Assembly (NCBI GenBank): GCA_905221615.1
Contig: CAJNDT010002890.1
Location: 1,386,001-1,450,000 of the forward strand
Direction of reading: 5' to 3'
DNA from: Symbiodinium sp. CCMP2592
Taxonomy: Eukaryota > Sar > Dinophyceae > Suessiales > Symbiodiniaceae
Length of the DNA: 64,000 bases
Of the stretch, positions 1 to 10,218 are shown piece after piece. The first letter of the stretch is position 1; every line of letters starts with the position of its first letter. The position numbers and the translations under genes were made by a program. The notes under the pieces were generated by a model. The model saw only the letters and a program-made list of their open reading frames with translations. It searched no databases and was not told where the DNA came from.

Positions 1-449
1 GTTTAGAAGAAGGCTTGAGTAGTGAGCTGACCCCAGCAACCCGGCCAAGAGGCTTTCTGCACTGCAATCCCTGCGACACGCGTGTCTTCTCGCGTATAAG
101 CCTGTGCTGAGATGACATCCTTGTTATAAGGGTAGTATCAAGGTTTCACTTGGCCTCATATTGCAGACAGTCCATAGAATGCAACCCCACACCCTAAAAC
201 CCTAAGTTCGGCGCCCTGAACCCATGGCCACGAAATCCGAGACTGTAATTCCGTATCACTGGAATCCTCAACTGAATACTGCATCTGCATAGTGTAAGAA
301 GCCGGCGCGTACTAACATTTTGCATCGCGGTTTCTTACTGCATTTGCGGTGTTTTACCGCCATCAAACCCGACTCTAATTATTCAAGCCCACATTTCAGA
401 ATCTTCATGGTGGCCATGACAGCAACCCTATGTATCCCTCATAACTCAT
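1..449. other. Unassigned sequence, no gene seen
   Basis: I see no hairpin element, RNA gene or convincing reading frame. Two or three isolated CCCTAAA-like heptamers occur near 190-205. Confidence 0.5.
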
Positions 450-578
450 AGAACCCTTTTGAAAGACTCCTTCTGTAGAAACTTTTCTACTTGTCAAGAT
501 CCTATGTACCCCTTGTAGAACCCTTTTTGAAAGAATCCTTCTATAGAAGTCCTTTTCTGCTAGTTAAGGCCCCCTATC
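450..578. repeat. Direct tandem duplication of about 65 bp
   Basis: Two similar copies lie head to tail, each starting near TAGAACCCTTTT and continuing through CCTTCT-TAGAA and CTTTTCT. They differ at scattered positions, so the duplication is not recent. Confidence 0.7.
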
Positions 579-2189
579 TAATCGAAGGAGGTCGAAGCTT
601 CGCAGCTACGTTTTTCGGAGGACGCATCTCACTGGAGCCCTTTTGGGCGGTTTAGGGTATATATAGGGTTTCGGTTTAGGGTTTTGGGGTGTAGGGTTTA
701 GGGGTTAGGGTTTAGGGTTTATGCTTTCGGGTTTAGTTTGGAGTTGGTTCAGAGAGAAAGCTTCATTGGGGCTCACGGTTTAGGGCTTGGGTGCTCCAGT
801 CGGGGCGAGTTTTAAGGTTTGAGAGCCCTCGCCAGCATCCTGACCAGTATAGGATCTGCCACAATGGCCAGCGAGTCAATGACAGTCCTGAAGGGCTATC
901 TCAAAAAGCCTGGTTATGACACCTTGAAGCCTTGCATGTGGATCTTCAGCCTAAGACGCTCCGGACCCCGAGATAAGAAGCACAATTTGTAGCCCCAAAC
1001 CCTACGACATCGTATCGTAAGTAAGACTCAAATTCCTGATGATTATAGGGTTTAGGTTGGTTTAGACTGCAGGGTCAGCCCCACAGCGTCGTAGGTTATG
1101 GCCGTTTGAGTACACCTAACCCTAGCATGCTCTCAGAGTTTAAGGTCTGGTTTTCGGGTAAAGCCTACAACATCGTAGCAGAATTGCCCCTTAACTCTTA
1201 TTATAGGGTGTACGGTTAATGGTAAAGGCCACACAGCGCCTTAGTTTGTCCATTCAATGCATATTAGGTAATATGCCTTATCCCCGAATTCCCGAGCCTT
1301 CCTATCCTTCCTATCAGACCCTGCACACAACACAACGACAACTCATAAGCTTGCACGACCCAAAGCCCTTCACCCCGAAACCTTAAGCCTTAACCCCTAA
1401 ACCCCTAAATCCCAAAAACCTCAACTAGAGGAGACCATCCGACAGCTTCGCGAACTCAGAGCTCGGGGCTCACCAAGTGCTTTTTTGTTGGTGGCGGGTT
1501 TAGGGTTTGGGTTTCGATTTTGTAGAAGTTCCTGAACTCAGGTTGTGATAACCTTAAACGTGCTACGGGTTTAGGGTTCTGTATTCTGATTTGCGTAGAG
1601 ATGCCTGCCCTCAAACAGGTAGATTTTATTGGGGCGGAGGTAGGGCTTTTCGGGTGTCTTTAATTCGAAAATTTCGGTTTCGGATGTTTAGGTTTAGAGT
1701 TCAGGTTTAGGCTTAGGGATGGAGTGTCTAGCGATTCAGGGCGTAGGGCTTAGTGCAGGCAGAATTGGCTAGTCATGTATTTCATGTTTCCTGCGCAGGG
1801 CTTCTGGGGCTTACACTGTGTGTTGGTTGGCGGGGTAGATCATGCACGGCAAGTTAGTTTTAGGATATGTAGAAGGCCTGGTTAAGTTTGCTTTCTATGC
1901 ACTCTTTGAAGGTAATTAGTTGGCTGGTGGATCGGGGCTTCACCTGCATGTCTCTGCTTTGTGGGGCCTCTTACGAGCTCTTGATGTAACTCTTTGGATA
2001 TCGTTCCGCTACTTTCTCCATGCTCAGGCCTCTGACCAACAAGGCACTAAAGCTTAAACCTTGAAGCCTTCCATTTGTCAACGTTATTCGTTCCGTGAGA
2101 TGTGAGCAGTATCAACCGGAAGTCTAGATATTCCCTGATCTTCCCTAGTTCGGAGAAAAGAACTGTCACCCTGGAGGGTCATTCTTTTG
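579..2189. other. Gene-free field of degenerate telomere-type repeats
   Basis: The segment is scattered with single and short runs of TTTAGGG (for example 648-740) and CCCTAAA (1375-1415). No frame longer than chance, splice-site pair or hairpin element was seen. Confidence 0.55.
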
Positions 2190-2250
2190 CAGCCTACACC
2201 CTTAGCTGTTAAGCTTTGCAGTCTTGCAAAGATTTAGGTGTAGGCTGCTC
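2190..2250. repeat. Single-copy hairpin
   Basis: GCAGCCTACACC at the left is answered by GGTGTAGGCTGC at the right. A second stem, CTTTGCA / TGCAAAG, lies inside. It is about 60 bp, shorter than the element families, and no second copy was seen. Confidence 0.7.
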
Positions 2251-2584
2251 AGTCTGAGCGGCTTATATACTAGGGCTCCAAAACCAGAAGCCCGACACTC
2301 AAGCTCTTTAGAGCACCCGATGAATCCTTTCGCCACCGAGACAGGAGATTGTAAGTAGTACCTCTATGGTGATGAGGGATAACTTCCATAGGCCCGGAGA
2401 CATGCATAACATCCACCGAATTTAGGGTTCAGGGCTTTGGGGCTTATAGGGCTTATAGGGTTTATAGGGCTTAGGGCTCAGGACATGCACAAAATTCACG
2501 GAACTGCCCGGAAGTTCCCAATTCCTCCGAGGAGTTCGCAGCCGAGAAGCTTGATGAGGAGCGACAGGCCCACCAGACGTCGAA

Positions 2585-2775
2585 ATTGGACTTTGGGGTT
2601 TAGAGTTTGGGTTTAGGATTTGGGGTTTAGAGTTTGGGTCTAGGGTTTATAGGTTCAGGGTTTATTTTGAGGGTTTGGGGCTTAGGGTTTACACAGGACT
2701 TTCGGTGTAAGTTTAAGTTTGGGGTTTAGTGTTGTGGGTTGGGGATTCAGGGTTTGGGGTTTTGCGGCTTCGAGC
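2585..2775 (+). repeat. Degenerate TTTAGGG tract
   Basis: Variant telomere-type heptamers (TTTGGGG, TTTAGAG, TTTAGGA) recur for about 190 bp. The variation argues against recent telomerase addition. Confidence 0.75.
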
Positions 2776-2804
2776 TAAGATCTTCAAGTTTGAGGTTTCG
2801 GGCT

Positions 2805-2926
2805 TACTTGGAGGGTCGGGAGACTAGTAAGTAGGTAATAAGTAGACTTATAAGTACCCTAGCAGGGATCGTAATTGGGGTTGTGATACTTATCTATAAA
2901 ACCACTAGTCACTAAGTTCCCCGACC
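2805..2926. mobile_element. fam-B hairpin element, copy 1 (right tip missing)
   Basis: The left arm begins ACTTGGAGGGTCGGG and the right arm ends CCCCGACC. The interior carries AGTAGGTAATAAGT-like steps that pair with TTATCTATAAAACC. fam-B resembles fam-A in the AGTAAGTAG / TTATAAGT portion but has GGGTCGGG in place of GGATCATGGG, so the two are probably related. Confidence 0.8.
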
Positions 2927-3364
2927 GTATCAGATGCCTTTCAGGGGCCCGGGAAAGGCCTGTTTCGTCCCTATCGCAGTGCTTGATTTCTGACCGTTTC
3001 TGTAGGATCCTAACCATAACAGATGCCAAAACAGCTTATAATTATAGCCAGAAACGAAGACTATAACGGATACTCCAAAGAAGACTTTAATTAGGGAGGG
3101 CTCCGCGCTTCTTCTATAGGTGGGCTTAGGGTTTAGCGGTATAGGGTTTAGGCGTTTAATTAGGGTTTAGGGTTCATATCTGACTACGGTTGTGACCGAT
3201 GTTAGCCTGCATGGTCGGAGGAAATGTATGGATAGGGGTTCACGCAACAGTTACACTTACTTACGGAGCAAAGTCCCGGCGCGGTCTGAAAACCCCTATA
3301 TGAACCCTAACCACTTACAACCCTTAGCCCTGAACCACTATAAACCCTGAGATCCCCAACAAAG
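2927..3364. other. Unassigned, scattered TTTAGGG heptamers
   Basis: TTTAGGG-like units occur around 3125-3170. No gene or hairpin was supported. Confidence 0.5.
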
Positions 3365-3464
3365 AGGGCTGAAGAATTACTCATACTTTTTGGGCGGTTC
3401 CTTGTTATAAATATAGTATAACCGGCCCCAAAACCCTGTTCCAATTATGAAGGCCTCCATATTA
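3365..3464. mobile_element. fam-E hairpin element (diverged copy)
   Basis: GGTTCCTTGTTATAA, GGCCCCAAAACCCTG and TTCCAATTATGAAGGCC appear in the fam-E order. The left arm is poor, so this is an old copy. Confidence 0.75.
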
Positions 3465-3604
3465 CCCCTTCTAAACCCTAAACCTAAAATCCCTAAACCT
3501 ACGCTGCTCTCCGCGAGGCGAGGGAGGCGCAAGGGACGAACTTGGAGGCGGCGAAGAGACGACTTGCCAGACCTTGGGTTTAGGGTTTAGTGTTTAAGGT
3601 CTCG

Positions 3605-3755
3605 TTTAGGTTTTAGGGAATGTATCTTAAATCCTTTTAGAGATCCTACTAGATATATACACTTGTAATTGAGGGTCTAAGGTTTCATTTGGGTTTTAGG
3701 GGCTATGCCTTAAATCATTATAGAGATCCTATTATATACTTCTAATTTACGATAA
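3605..3755. repeat. Degenerate direct repeat containing TCTTAAATC..AGAGATCCTA
   Basis: Two copies about 90 bp apart share CTTAAATC, AGAGATCCTA and TATAC, each preceded by TTTAGG. A fam-K-like end follows at 3757-3792. Confidence 0.55.
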
Positions 3756-3792
3756 GCTGAATTCCGTAATTAGAGGGATATTGGAAGGTCTG

Positions 3793-4334
3793 ATTTCTTC
3801 TTGCTGAGATCATTAATTTCGAGGGAGTGAGGGGTTTAGGGTTGCAGGGTTGAGGGCAGTTTGTTCAGGGTTCTTCTTGCTAAGATCACTTGGAGTTGGG
3901 GCTAAGGGTTCAGGATTTCGGGTTTATGGTTTTCTTTACGAACCCTCAAAGTGTTCAATGAACAGTAGATCGTATACAGTATCTTCTTTCGGTGCCCAAC
4001 TACGTAGAATCTACAGTATTGGAACTTGACGCCTTTGGGATCACGTTGAGTTGTGGGTTCAGTGATTCGGACGAGTGGGGCTCAGGGGCTTTTGGGTAGG
4101 TCACTACTGTGGTTAGGATTAGTGGTATTGGGCTTTTGGGCTTGATGGATTCCTTCGGCAGCGGCGTGCTTCGGAATCCTTCCGCAGGTTCTGGCGAGTA
4201 CCAGAAAAAGAGGTCCCACCGGTTATCCTACAATCGGCAACAATCAATGGCAGAGCATATTTTGCACGTCCATTGCAGGACAGGTCTGGGACTCTGACGC
4301 ACTTTCATCGGACACATTGCGACGGTACTCACTT
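3793..4334. other. Unassigned, no gene supported
   Basis: Telomere-type heptamers occur at 3830-3930. A 62-codon frame near 4110-4297 is not distinguishable from chance. Confidence 0.5.
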
Positions 4335-4443
4335 CCCTAAGGGTCCATGTGCCCATATAGCATATACTTTGGGCCCAATGTACCTATATAGGGAGTACTT
4401 TAAGGCCAATGTATGTACTATATGAGTACATGGACCCTTAGGG
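4335..4443. mobile_element. fam-G hairpin element, copy 1
   Basis: The left arm CCCTAAGGGTCCATG is matched by CATGGACCCTTAGGG at the right. The middle has a second mirrored pair, ATACTTTGGGCCCAATG / CTTTAAGGCCAATG, around CTATATAGGGAGTAC. fam-G copies typically have ends CCCTAAGGGTCC and an internal TATATAGG step. Confidence 0.92.
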
Positions 4444-4507
4444 TTTTAGATGTTTCTACAAGGAGAAGAAGACAATGGTGGCGAAAGAGGCGAAGAAGAC
4501 GAAGTGA

Positions 4508-4654
4508 ACAACGTTGTTCTGCGCTCTGAAGTGCATCGATGCAGACTTCGATGATCGAGTGGTCTTGACATCCCAGCAGCACTCGGCGCTGTTGGCGGTG
4601 GTGGGCATAGCGACCAGCCGGGCCATTTCTGTGGCTCTTGGCATTGTGTGTACG
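4508..4654 (+). CDS. Candidate internal exon, protein unknown
   Basis: The frame is open for 49 codons and stops exactly at a strong donor (ACG|GTAAGA, GT at 4655). It reads ALKCIDADFDDRVV, then a hydrophobic run LLAVVGIATSRAISVALG that could be one membrane segment. A TGA at 4505 closes the frame upstream, so the acceptor should lie in the pyrimidine-bearing stretch before TGCATCGATG (around 4530) or nearby. Codon choice is mixed GC-rich, unlike the flanking DNA. I do not recognise the protein. The opposite strand is also open here, so the assignment is uncertain. Confidence 0.4.
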
Positions 4655-5217
4655 GTAAGAGATCGCGTGCAGTCTTTGGGGTTCAGGGCTTAGAAGTTCA
4701 GGTTTACATTGCTGAGTGTAGGGAGTGTGCATGAACCTTAGATGCCTGTTCATATATAGGATTCTATAGAGTGTGGGCTTGACTATGTTAGTAGAGCTGC
4801 AGGACTCTGAGAGGGCACCCCGAGGTCATATAGGGTATTTACGGACGTTATGACGTTGGGTCGTTTGTAAGCCCGAATGCAAATCACTGTGACAGATCCT
4901 TTAAAGCCATACGACACCTATCTGCGTGGATTGGGTCCCTTTCCTGGTTGTGCCCTTACTGTAACAGACACAATTTTCCTTTACATTCTCAGACCGTGCC
5001 CTGACATAGAGTATTAAAGAGCGGCTTCATACTTGTAGGGTTTCGGGGTATGTTACACTAAAGCGTAGGAAACCCTCAGAACTGTCCCAAACCGCTAAAA
5101 CCTAGCCCGTAATTGCGCGGCGTCCGAACGCCGAAGGACCATGTGGACTTCCTGGAAGGCTTCCTGCAGGTCCTCGACCTTGCGGATTTCTAAAAGAGGG
5201 CTTCCAGAAGAGTTTGT
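4655..5217. other. Unassigned, possible intron start
   Basis: The segment follows the GTAAGA donor candidate. It holds a few TTTAGGG units and no hairpin element or further exon that I can support. Confidence 0.4.
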
Positions 5218-5345
5218 AGGGGTTTAGGGTTTATAGGGTGTTGGTTTAGGGTTTAGGGCTGGCTTGGGGTTCGGGTTTAGGGACAGCAAGAGAATTCAGG
5301 GCATACATAGAGTTTGGGGTTTTGTGGGGTAGGGTTTGGTGTATG
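5218..5345 (+). repeat. Degenerate TTTAGGG tract
   Basis: Repeated GGTTTAGGG variants recur over about 125 bp. Confidence 0.7.
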
Positions 5346-5479
5346 TGGTTAGGGATCAACCGTTAGTCGTTGGTTCGACTTCTTTCCCAGCTCCTGAAAG
5401 AATCCCGGGACAAACGAGAATTTCTGAGCTGATGACAGCCTGTGGAGTGGACTTATGTGGAAGTGTCCCCCTGCCCATC

Positions 5480-5568
5480 GGCTCCATAGTAGTTCCTTTT
5501 TGGGAGTACCTTATAGGATTCTAAGTATGAACCACAAAAAGGAACTACTATGGAGTCTCTAGGTGCAC
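5480..5568. mobile_element. fam-L hairpin element, copy 1
   Basis: GGCTCCATAGTAGTTCC at the left pairs with GGAACTACTATGGAG at the right. The middle contains TTATAGGATTCTAAGTATG, the family core. fam-L has two sub-types, one ending CCCATAGGCCCCATAGTAG and one ending GTCTCCATTGTAG. Both share the AGTTCCTTTTTGGG arm. Confidence 0.9.
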
Positions 5569-5634
5569 ACCACAAGTACACGGGTCGTATCGTGTATCGA
5601 GGCCACCGTGTCTGCGATGCCTCCGGAACCCAGA

Positions 5635-5725
5635 TACTATGGGGCCTAAGTCATTCCCTACTCTATTGTGGGGGTTCCTTATTAATTATTGGGATAGTCT
5701 AATGGGCCCCAAAACCCCGAGGTCC
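5635..5725. mobile_element. fam-E hairpin element (shortened)
   Basis: TATGGGGCCTAAG and GGGGGTTCCTTATTAA are followed by AATGGGCCCCAAAACCC. The right arm is diverged after ACCCC. Confidence 0.8.
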
Positions 5726-5726
5726 A

Positions 5727-6053
5727 GTGTTTGATGCAGCTACAACCAATGGCACGGGGCTGGGAGGCTCAGGCGTGACCATTGCGGAATGGTATGCGCC
5801 GTGGCGACGCGACGTCTTGCAGCGATGCAGTTTAAGCGTATTTGCCCCCATCGGACCAGTCATCTGGCCCCAAGGGTCCTATAGGCTCGACAATAGCATA
5901 ATTCCTACTATAGAAGCCCCATACTTCTTCTATCCGAGTTCTGGCTCCTTGATGGGCAGCGCAGAGCTCGTCGTGAAGCTGTCCTATGGACATCCAGGAT
6001 ACAAGCAAACATCGGGTCAAATCCGCTGGACTTTACAGAGGGTCACCCCCTAA
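5727..6053 (+). other. 108-codon open frame, doubtful coding
   Basis: The frame reads through without obvious repeats, but 5840-5930 contains a hairpin-like segment (CCTATAGGCTCGAC / CTACTATAGAAGCC) and a second frame is open on the other strand. The length is within chance expectation. No family is recognised. Confidence 0.15.
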
Positions 6054-6319
6054 AATGTCCAAGTCCTAAATCAGCCCCGCCCGATGCGCAGTGAACATGT
6101 CGTATTTACAATGTGCAATTTTCACCCAAAGTCCGAGACCTCAGATAGCAAAGCCTTGAATGAAGCATCTCAAGGATGCACGAGAGCTCTTCCTCCAGCG
6201 CGGTGCGCGACATAGGCTGCAGTGACTGCTCGGGGGTGTGGTGTGCGGGCTTCGGGCTTTATGCGGCTTTGCTCTCGAGAGTCTTACCCCAATGTATGCC
6301 CAACCCCTCTCCAGCACCA

Positions 6320-6358
6320 CCCTAAACCCTAAACCCTACACCCTAAACCCTAAACCCA
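6320..6358 (-). repeat. CCCTAAA telomere-type run
   Basis: Five near-perfect CCCTAAA units with one CCCTACA. It is followed directly by the tandem decamer array. Confidence 0.9.
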
Positions 6359-6412
6359 CTCAGCCCTATTCAGCCCCACTCAGCCCCACTCGGCCCCACT
6401 TTGTCCCACTGC
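6359..6412. repeat. Tandem CAGCCCCACT-like decamers
   Basis: About five copies of a 10-11 bp unit (CAGCCCTATT, CAGCCCCACT, CGGCCCCACT) lie head to tail beside the telomere-type run. Confidence 0.8.
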
Positions 6413-6465
6413 CGCGCCCCCTGCCCGGTTCTGGCTCGGATTTCTCTCGAGATGCATAGTAATTA

Positions 6466-6573
6466 CCACTATTTGCTTAAGAACCACCCAAAAAATAAAA
6501 AAATATAATCCCTATATTATCCCTATAAGGAATATTTTTTTTATTTTTTTGAGGGTTCTTAAGCAAATAGTGG
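6466..6573. mobile_element. fam-O hairpin element with ATTA duplication
   Basis: CCACTATTTGCTTAAGAACC at the left is the exact mirror of the right end. The arms then run into A/T-rich AAAAAATAAAAAAAT against ATTTTTTTTATTTTTTT. ATTA stands on both sides (6462-6465 and 6574-6577), a 4-bp target duplication rather than TA. Single copy in this window. Confidence 0.93.
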
Positions 6574-6715
6574 ATTAAGGACGTTAATTTGAGGTAATTA
6601 GTGGGCTAACTCCCTTCTGCATTTAGGTGGGGTTGCTTCAGGTTGCTAATTCAGAAATATGGGAATGTCAGTAATGGAGGGCTTCAAGGGTTTTGGGTTG
6701 CTTGCCCTCATTTTA

Positions 6716-6857
6716 TAGGATCCTTAAGGGAGGGTGGTTCAAGGGGGGAGGGTATAAGGAATCCTTAGGGGACTGTAAGGGAACCTTAGGGAGTACTAGG
6801 GAGGATTAGGGATCACTAGGCTATATACCCCCCTTGGACCACCCTCCCTTAAGGATA
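6716..6857. mobile_element. fam-V hairpin element, single copy
   Basis: Arms of about 36 bp: TCCTTAAGGGAGGGTGGTTC is mirrored by GGACCACCCTCCCTTAAGGA, and GGGGGGAGGGTATA by TATATACCCCCC. The middle carries repeated CCTTAGGGGA / AACCTTAGGGA steps. Flanked by TA. Confidence 0.9.
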
Positions 6858-6920
6858 CTACAATCATTGCTATCGGCATGACATGTAACGACAACAATAG
6901 ATAACAATATTACGTATTGT

Positions 6921-7045
6921 GGTCCCAAACCTTCCAGCATCCTTTAATTGAGGAATATAGCTTGAATCATATTTGGGATGCCACTATAATTTAAGGTGCA
7001 TTTAAGGTACATTCCTTAATTAAAGGATGTTGGATGGTCTGGGAT
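6921..7045. mobile_element. fam-K hairpin element, copy 1
   Basis: The arms CCAGCATCCTTTAATTGAGG and CCTTAATTAAAGGATGTTGG mirror each other. The usual inner pair GGAATATA..CTTAA / TTAAGGT..ATTCC is present. fam-K is recognised by AGAGACTCC ends and a TTAATTAAGGAATATACC arm. Confidence 0.9.
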
Positions 7046-7768
7046 GGTTTTCGAGCTATGTTTCCTTGACCGCTTCTGCCAGCCCAGGGTGCCACCTCCT
7101 GCCATTGATGGAATCCCATCCGCTGTGTGGTCTTTGGGCCCTACTAAAACATCATCAAATATGAGTCCTTAGAGCCTTAGGGTTCTGGTCATAGCACTTT
7201 CAGGCTCAAAATATCACAAAAAAGTGTGTGTGGTCCTGGGGCTAAACAGCCTTCAACTACGAGTCCTTGTGGGCCTTACTAAAAGCTGTAAATATGAGTC
7301 CTTCGAGCCTTAGGGTTCATATTGGGGCTCTCACCATCTGCAGCCGAAGGCGTGTTACGGCAAAAGGGCCGAACTCGCCGATGCCCAGGCCGCGGGGATT
7401 TCACCGTCGTCTGATTTCCCGGGTTTAAGATTATGGGGGCTTTGGCTTTGGGTTGGGGGCTTAAGGTTTAGGTGCTGAGGGTTTAGGCTTAGGGTTTAGT
7501 TAGTGGTTTCGGGGGTTAGGGTTAGGCGGTGTAGGGTTTTAGACCCTCAGAGGAAGTAATGAACTAACATAAAGCTCTGAAGGGTCGTGTACCCACTTAG
7601 GTGCTGCAAAGCGGCTATGGGTTCCAACAACAGCAGGTTTCTTGTTCAGGGTCAGGGCTTGAGGTTCATTCATGTAGTTAAATGTAGTTAATTTTCCTCT
7701 CGCGTATCTTGACTACCCCATATGACATCCAGTGAGTGTTCAAAGAGGTGTTTCACAAGACTGAGTAA
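7046..7768. other. Unassigned; short direct repeat and TTTAGGG units
   Basis: A repeat containing AAATATGAGTCCTT(A/C)GAGCCTTAGGGTTC occurs at about 7157 and 7286. TTTAGGG-type units lie at 7430-7540. No gene is supported. Confidence 0.5.
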
Positions 7769-7856
7769 CATAGTGGCCTGGGGTTCCTTATTATGAACAT
7801 AGTTTAGTTGGCCCCAAAACCCTGTTCTAATTGCGTATTAAGGCCCCTCTATTACC
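7769..7856. mobile_element. fam-E hairpin element (left end lost)
   Basis: GGGGTTCCTTATTATGAACATAG, GGCCCCAAAACCCTG and ATTAAGGCCCCTCTATTA follow the fam-E order. The left GGGGCCT arm is degraded. Confidence 0.8.
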
Positions 7857-8097
7857 CTAGGCTCTGGGCCGGCCTTAAATTTGCAAAAAGGCTTCCGGGA
7901 ATTCAGCAGAGAACCTTCAAAAGCTTGGACTTTACGTAGTAGGACGGACTATTAGGATATGCCGAATGCACCCCAAAGCCTGCTTGTCACAGGGCCGTTT
8001 ATTCTAAGGATCCCTATGCAGCAAAACCTCGGTTTGATCATTGTTGCAAGGTCCATGGTGCCAAATCATGGTTGAGACAAACAGAGTGCTGAATGTC

Positions 8098-8210
8098 TGT
8101 CTGGTTCTTTGTAGGGAATGGGAGAATGGGTTATGGAGACTACTATTGGGGATTATATAGGGGCTACTATAGGAATCCATTCTCCCATTCCCTACTAAGA
8201 ACCAGACAGT
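8098..8210. mobile_element. fam-N hairpin element, single copy
   Basis: CTGTCTGGTTCTTTGTAGGG at the left mirrors CCCTACTAAGAACCAGACAG at the right, and GAATGGGAGAATGGG mirrors CCATTCTCCCATTC. A fam-D element starts within a few bases of its right end. Confidence 0.92.
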
Positions 8211-8211
8211 T

Positions 8212-8313
8212 ATGGGAGTTTCCGAAAATAGAGGACTCTGATATAGTACCCTAAATAGTCGGATCCTTATTATGGACCCCAAAATAAAGTGCCCCGAATT
8301 TTCGGAAACTCCT
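8212..8313. mobile_element. fam-D hairpin element, copy 1
   Basis: The left arm TGGGAGTTTCCGAAAATAG pairs with ATTTTCGGAAACTCCT. The middle has ATAGTACCCTAAATAG and CGGATCCTTATTATGG. fam-D copies carry TGGGAGTTTCCGAAA ends and GTACCCGAAATAG-type interiors. Confidence 0.9.
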
Positions 8314-8394
8314 TTATCCCGGGTGAAGGGCTGGAGTTAGGGATGCAGGCACACTCTTTTGACTGTTCCTTGCATGTCCTAAGTCTAAACCCTG

Positions 8395-8494
8395 CCCTAA
8401 GGCTCCGAAAGGGGTCATGGGCTTTCTGGGGAGGAGTTCAGGCTTCGGGGGCTAAGGTTTGCGATCTGACTACGAAGGTCCAGGAGCCTTAGGG
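8395..8494 (-). mobile_element. fam-S element, copy 1
   Basis: The ends CCCTAAGGCTCC / GGAGCCTTAGGG are exact inverted repeats. The interior (GGTCATGGGCTTTCTGG, GGGGGCTAAGGTTTG, GATCTGACTACGAAGG) is largely not self-complementary, unlike the other families. The five copies here align over nearly the whole 100 bp. Confidence 0.9.
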
Positions 8495-9239
8495 TGAAAC
8501 CTTGTTCGCTCTAGCAGGCTTCTCCCAGAACCTGCAGGTTTTGTAAGAATCCAAAGCTTGCCATCAAGGCTTAGAATATGCTATCGCATCATTCCATAAG
8601 CACGTACTTATGCGAAGATCATTATATACATGTATATACCACACTACTACGAAACTACATTGCTCACAAACTACACTTGTTCATCACGAACTCGGCACAT
8701 CTACCTGTAGGATATTATTCACACCATCCATCCATCCATCCAGCCATCCATCCATGATCTGAATCCATGCATCCATGCATGCAGACCCAAAGGACTAAGG
8801 AAGGGTGGGGTATGGGATTCTCCGTGGACGCAGGCCAAGGATCTGAACCCGATGTCGCTCGGAGGACCGCTGTGCCATTATACTATAATAAGGAACCCCC
8901 AAAATAGTATTGGAGCCATCGAAGCGAAACCAAAGTTGCGCGGAATGGAATCAACCAAGATACCATCGTTTCTGAACTTTATGATGCTCAAACTCGGATC
9001 TCAAGATCTTACAGGGACACCCAGACCCAGCCAGCATCAATTAACATATAACCCTCGAATTACAAAACATGTAAAATCCTTCAGCGCCCTTTTAAAGGAA
9101 GCTCGCATCACGGTTTTCTACGCAAATGCAAGTCCGATGCCTGTCACAAACCACATCACACAAGCTCCATAAAACTATGCCCAAACCCCTCTAAAAGACG
9201 TCATAGCACGTCTTAAGCTGCACAAAATTATTAAAATCC
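8495..9239. other. Unassigned; CATC microsatellite inside
   Basis: 8724-8757 is (CATC)n with one CAGC interruption, followed by CATGCATG. A 106-codon frame at 8852-9172 is within chance and overlaps a fam-E-like fragment (TATAATAAGGAACCCCC) at its start. Confidence 0.5.
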
Positions 9240-9356
9240 TAATATAGGGGCCTAAATACTTACCGCCAATACAGTTTTTGAGTGTTCCTTATTATAATGG
9301 TAGTATATATAATGGGCCCCAAAACCCTGTTCTAATTATTACGGCCCCTATATTAT
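9240..9356. mobile_element. fam-E hairpin element, copy with both arms
   Basis: TAATATAGGGGCCTAAATAC at the left mirrors GGCCCCTATATTA at the right. The inner pair ACAGTTTTTGAGTGTTCC / GGCCCCAAAACCCTGTT and TTATTATAATGGTAGTAT complete the element. The family's full ends are AATGTAGGGGCCT / AGGCCCCTACATT. Confidence 0.93.
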
Positions 9357-9480
9357 AGTAACCTTACAGATCCCTGAAAGGACCCTTTTAAAGGGAACCC
9401 GATTCTAAAAGGCCCCTATATTATAATACCCTTATAGACTTATAGATCCCTTATGGAACCCTTTAAAAGAACCCTGAACC
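9357..9480. repeat. Iterated CCTTA(T)AGA(T/A)CCC / TTTAAAGG(G/A)ACC units
   Basis: Units of about 15-18 bp (TTATAGATCCC, CTTTTAAAGGGAACCC) repeat. Similar units recur at 11605-11650, 13940-13995, 27105-27195 and 29090-29240. Confidence 0.6.
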
Positions 9481-9680
9481 CTACTTGCCGGCAGGCAGCA
9501 ACTGGAGGATCTTGGAGCGACCACTCCAAGAGCGAGGCTCTCCTAGTTCTTGCTATATAAGGGGTTGAAGTTAAGTTACAATATTAAAGAAACCATGTTG
9601 TTTACTATAGATGTATGTTATGGTAGCTGAAGTCAAATTCCTTAACAAGAACTCAGAGGCTCTCTGAGTTCTCAGTAGTA

Positions 9681-9770
9681 CCCATAAGCTCCGTTGTAGT
9701 TCCCTTTTGTGAGTGGCATCTAGGATCCTATGGGGGAACCCCCAAAAGGAGCTACTATGGAGCCTGTGGG
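9681..9770. mobile_element. fam-L hairpin element, copy 2
   Basis: CCCATAAGCTCCGTTGTAG mirrors CTACTATGGAGCCTGTGGG. The core is TCTAGGATCCTATGGG. TA precedes and follows it. Confidence 0.92.
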
Positions 9771-9975
9771 TAGAGCAGGTTTATGGCAGTAGAGCAGGGT
9801 GGTACTATGTACTATATCTTCATAAAGACTCACCTTAGTTGCCCTACGCTACTTTACAAGCACGAGTTCTCTTTGCTCCACGGCTGGGAATAGGAGTTCC
9901 AGTGTACTTTTCCAATAGCAATAAGATGAATCAAAGGTAGTCTGTATGGTATACTTAAGCAAAGTAGTCTAGAGT

Positions 9976-10018
9976 CTAAACCCTAAACCCTAAACCCTAA
10001 ACCCTAAACCCTAAACCC
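9976..10018 (-). repeat. Six perfect CCCTAAA repeats
   Basis: The cleanest interstitial telomere-type run in the window: six consecutive identical heptamers, preceded by TAGAGTCTAAA and followed by AGTGGGTG. Confidence 0.95.
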
Positions 10019-10218
10019 AGTGGGTGTTCAGGGTTTGGGGAGTGTAGTACCGTGTGTTGAGATAAGGCTAGTTGCAACGTCTAGAGTATGGTTTCAGGGA
10101 AGGTTAAGACCATAGGACTTTGGGTTTAGGGTTTAGGGGGACCCCTAAAAAGGACCCCTAGGTATATACCCATAATATATCCATTATATACCCATTATAA
10201 AGCCCATGATAGGGTGGG

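Noticed and set aside
3757..3792. fam-K end fragment
   Set aside because: GTAATTAGAGGGATATTGGA resembles a fam-K right arm, but too little remains to call an element.
6238..6459. 73-codon frame with NPKPYTLNPKP
   Set aside because: The peptide is the translation of CCCTAAACCCTA repeats. The same applies to frames at 17999, 31932, 37597 and 49230.
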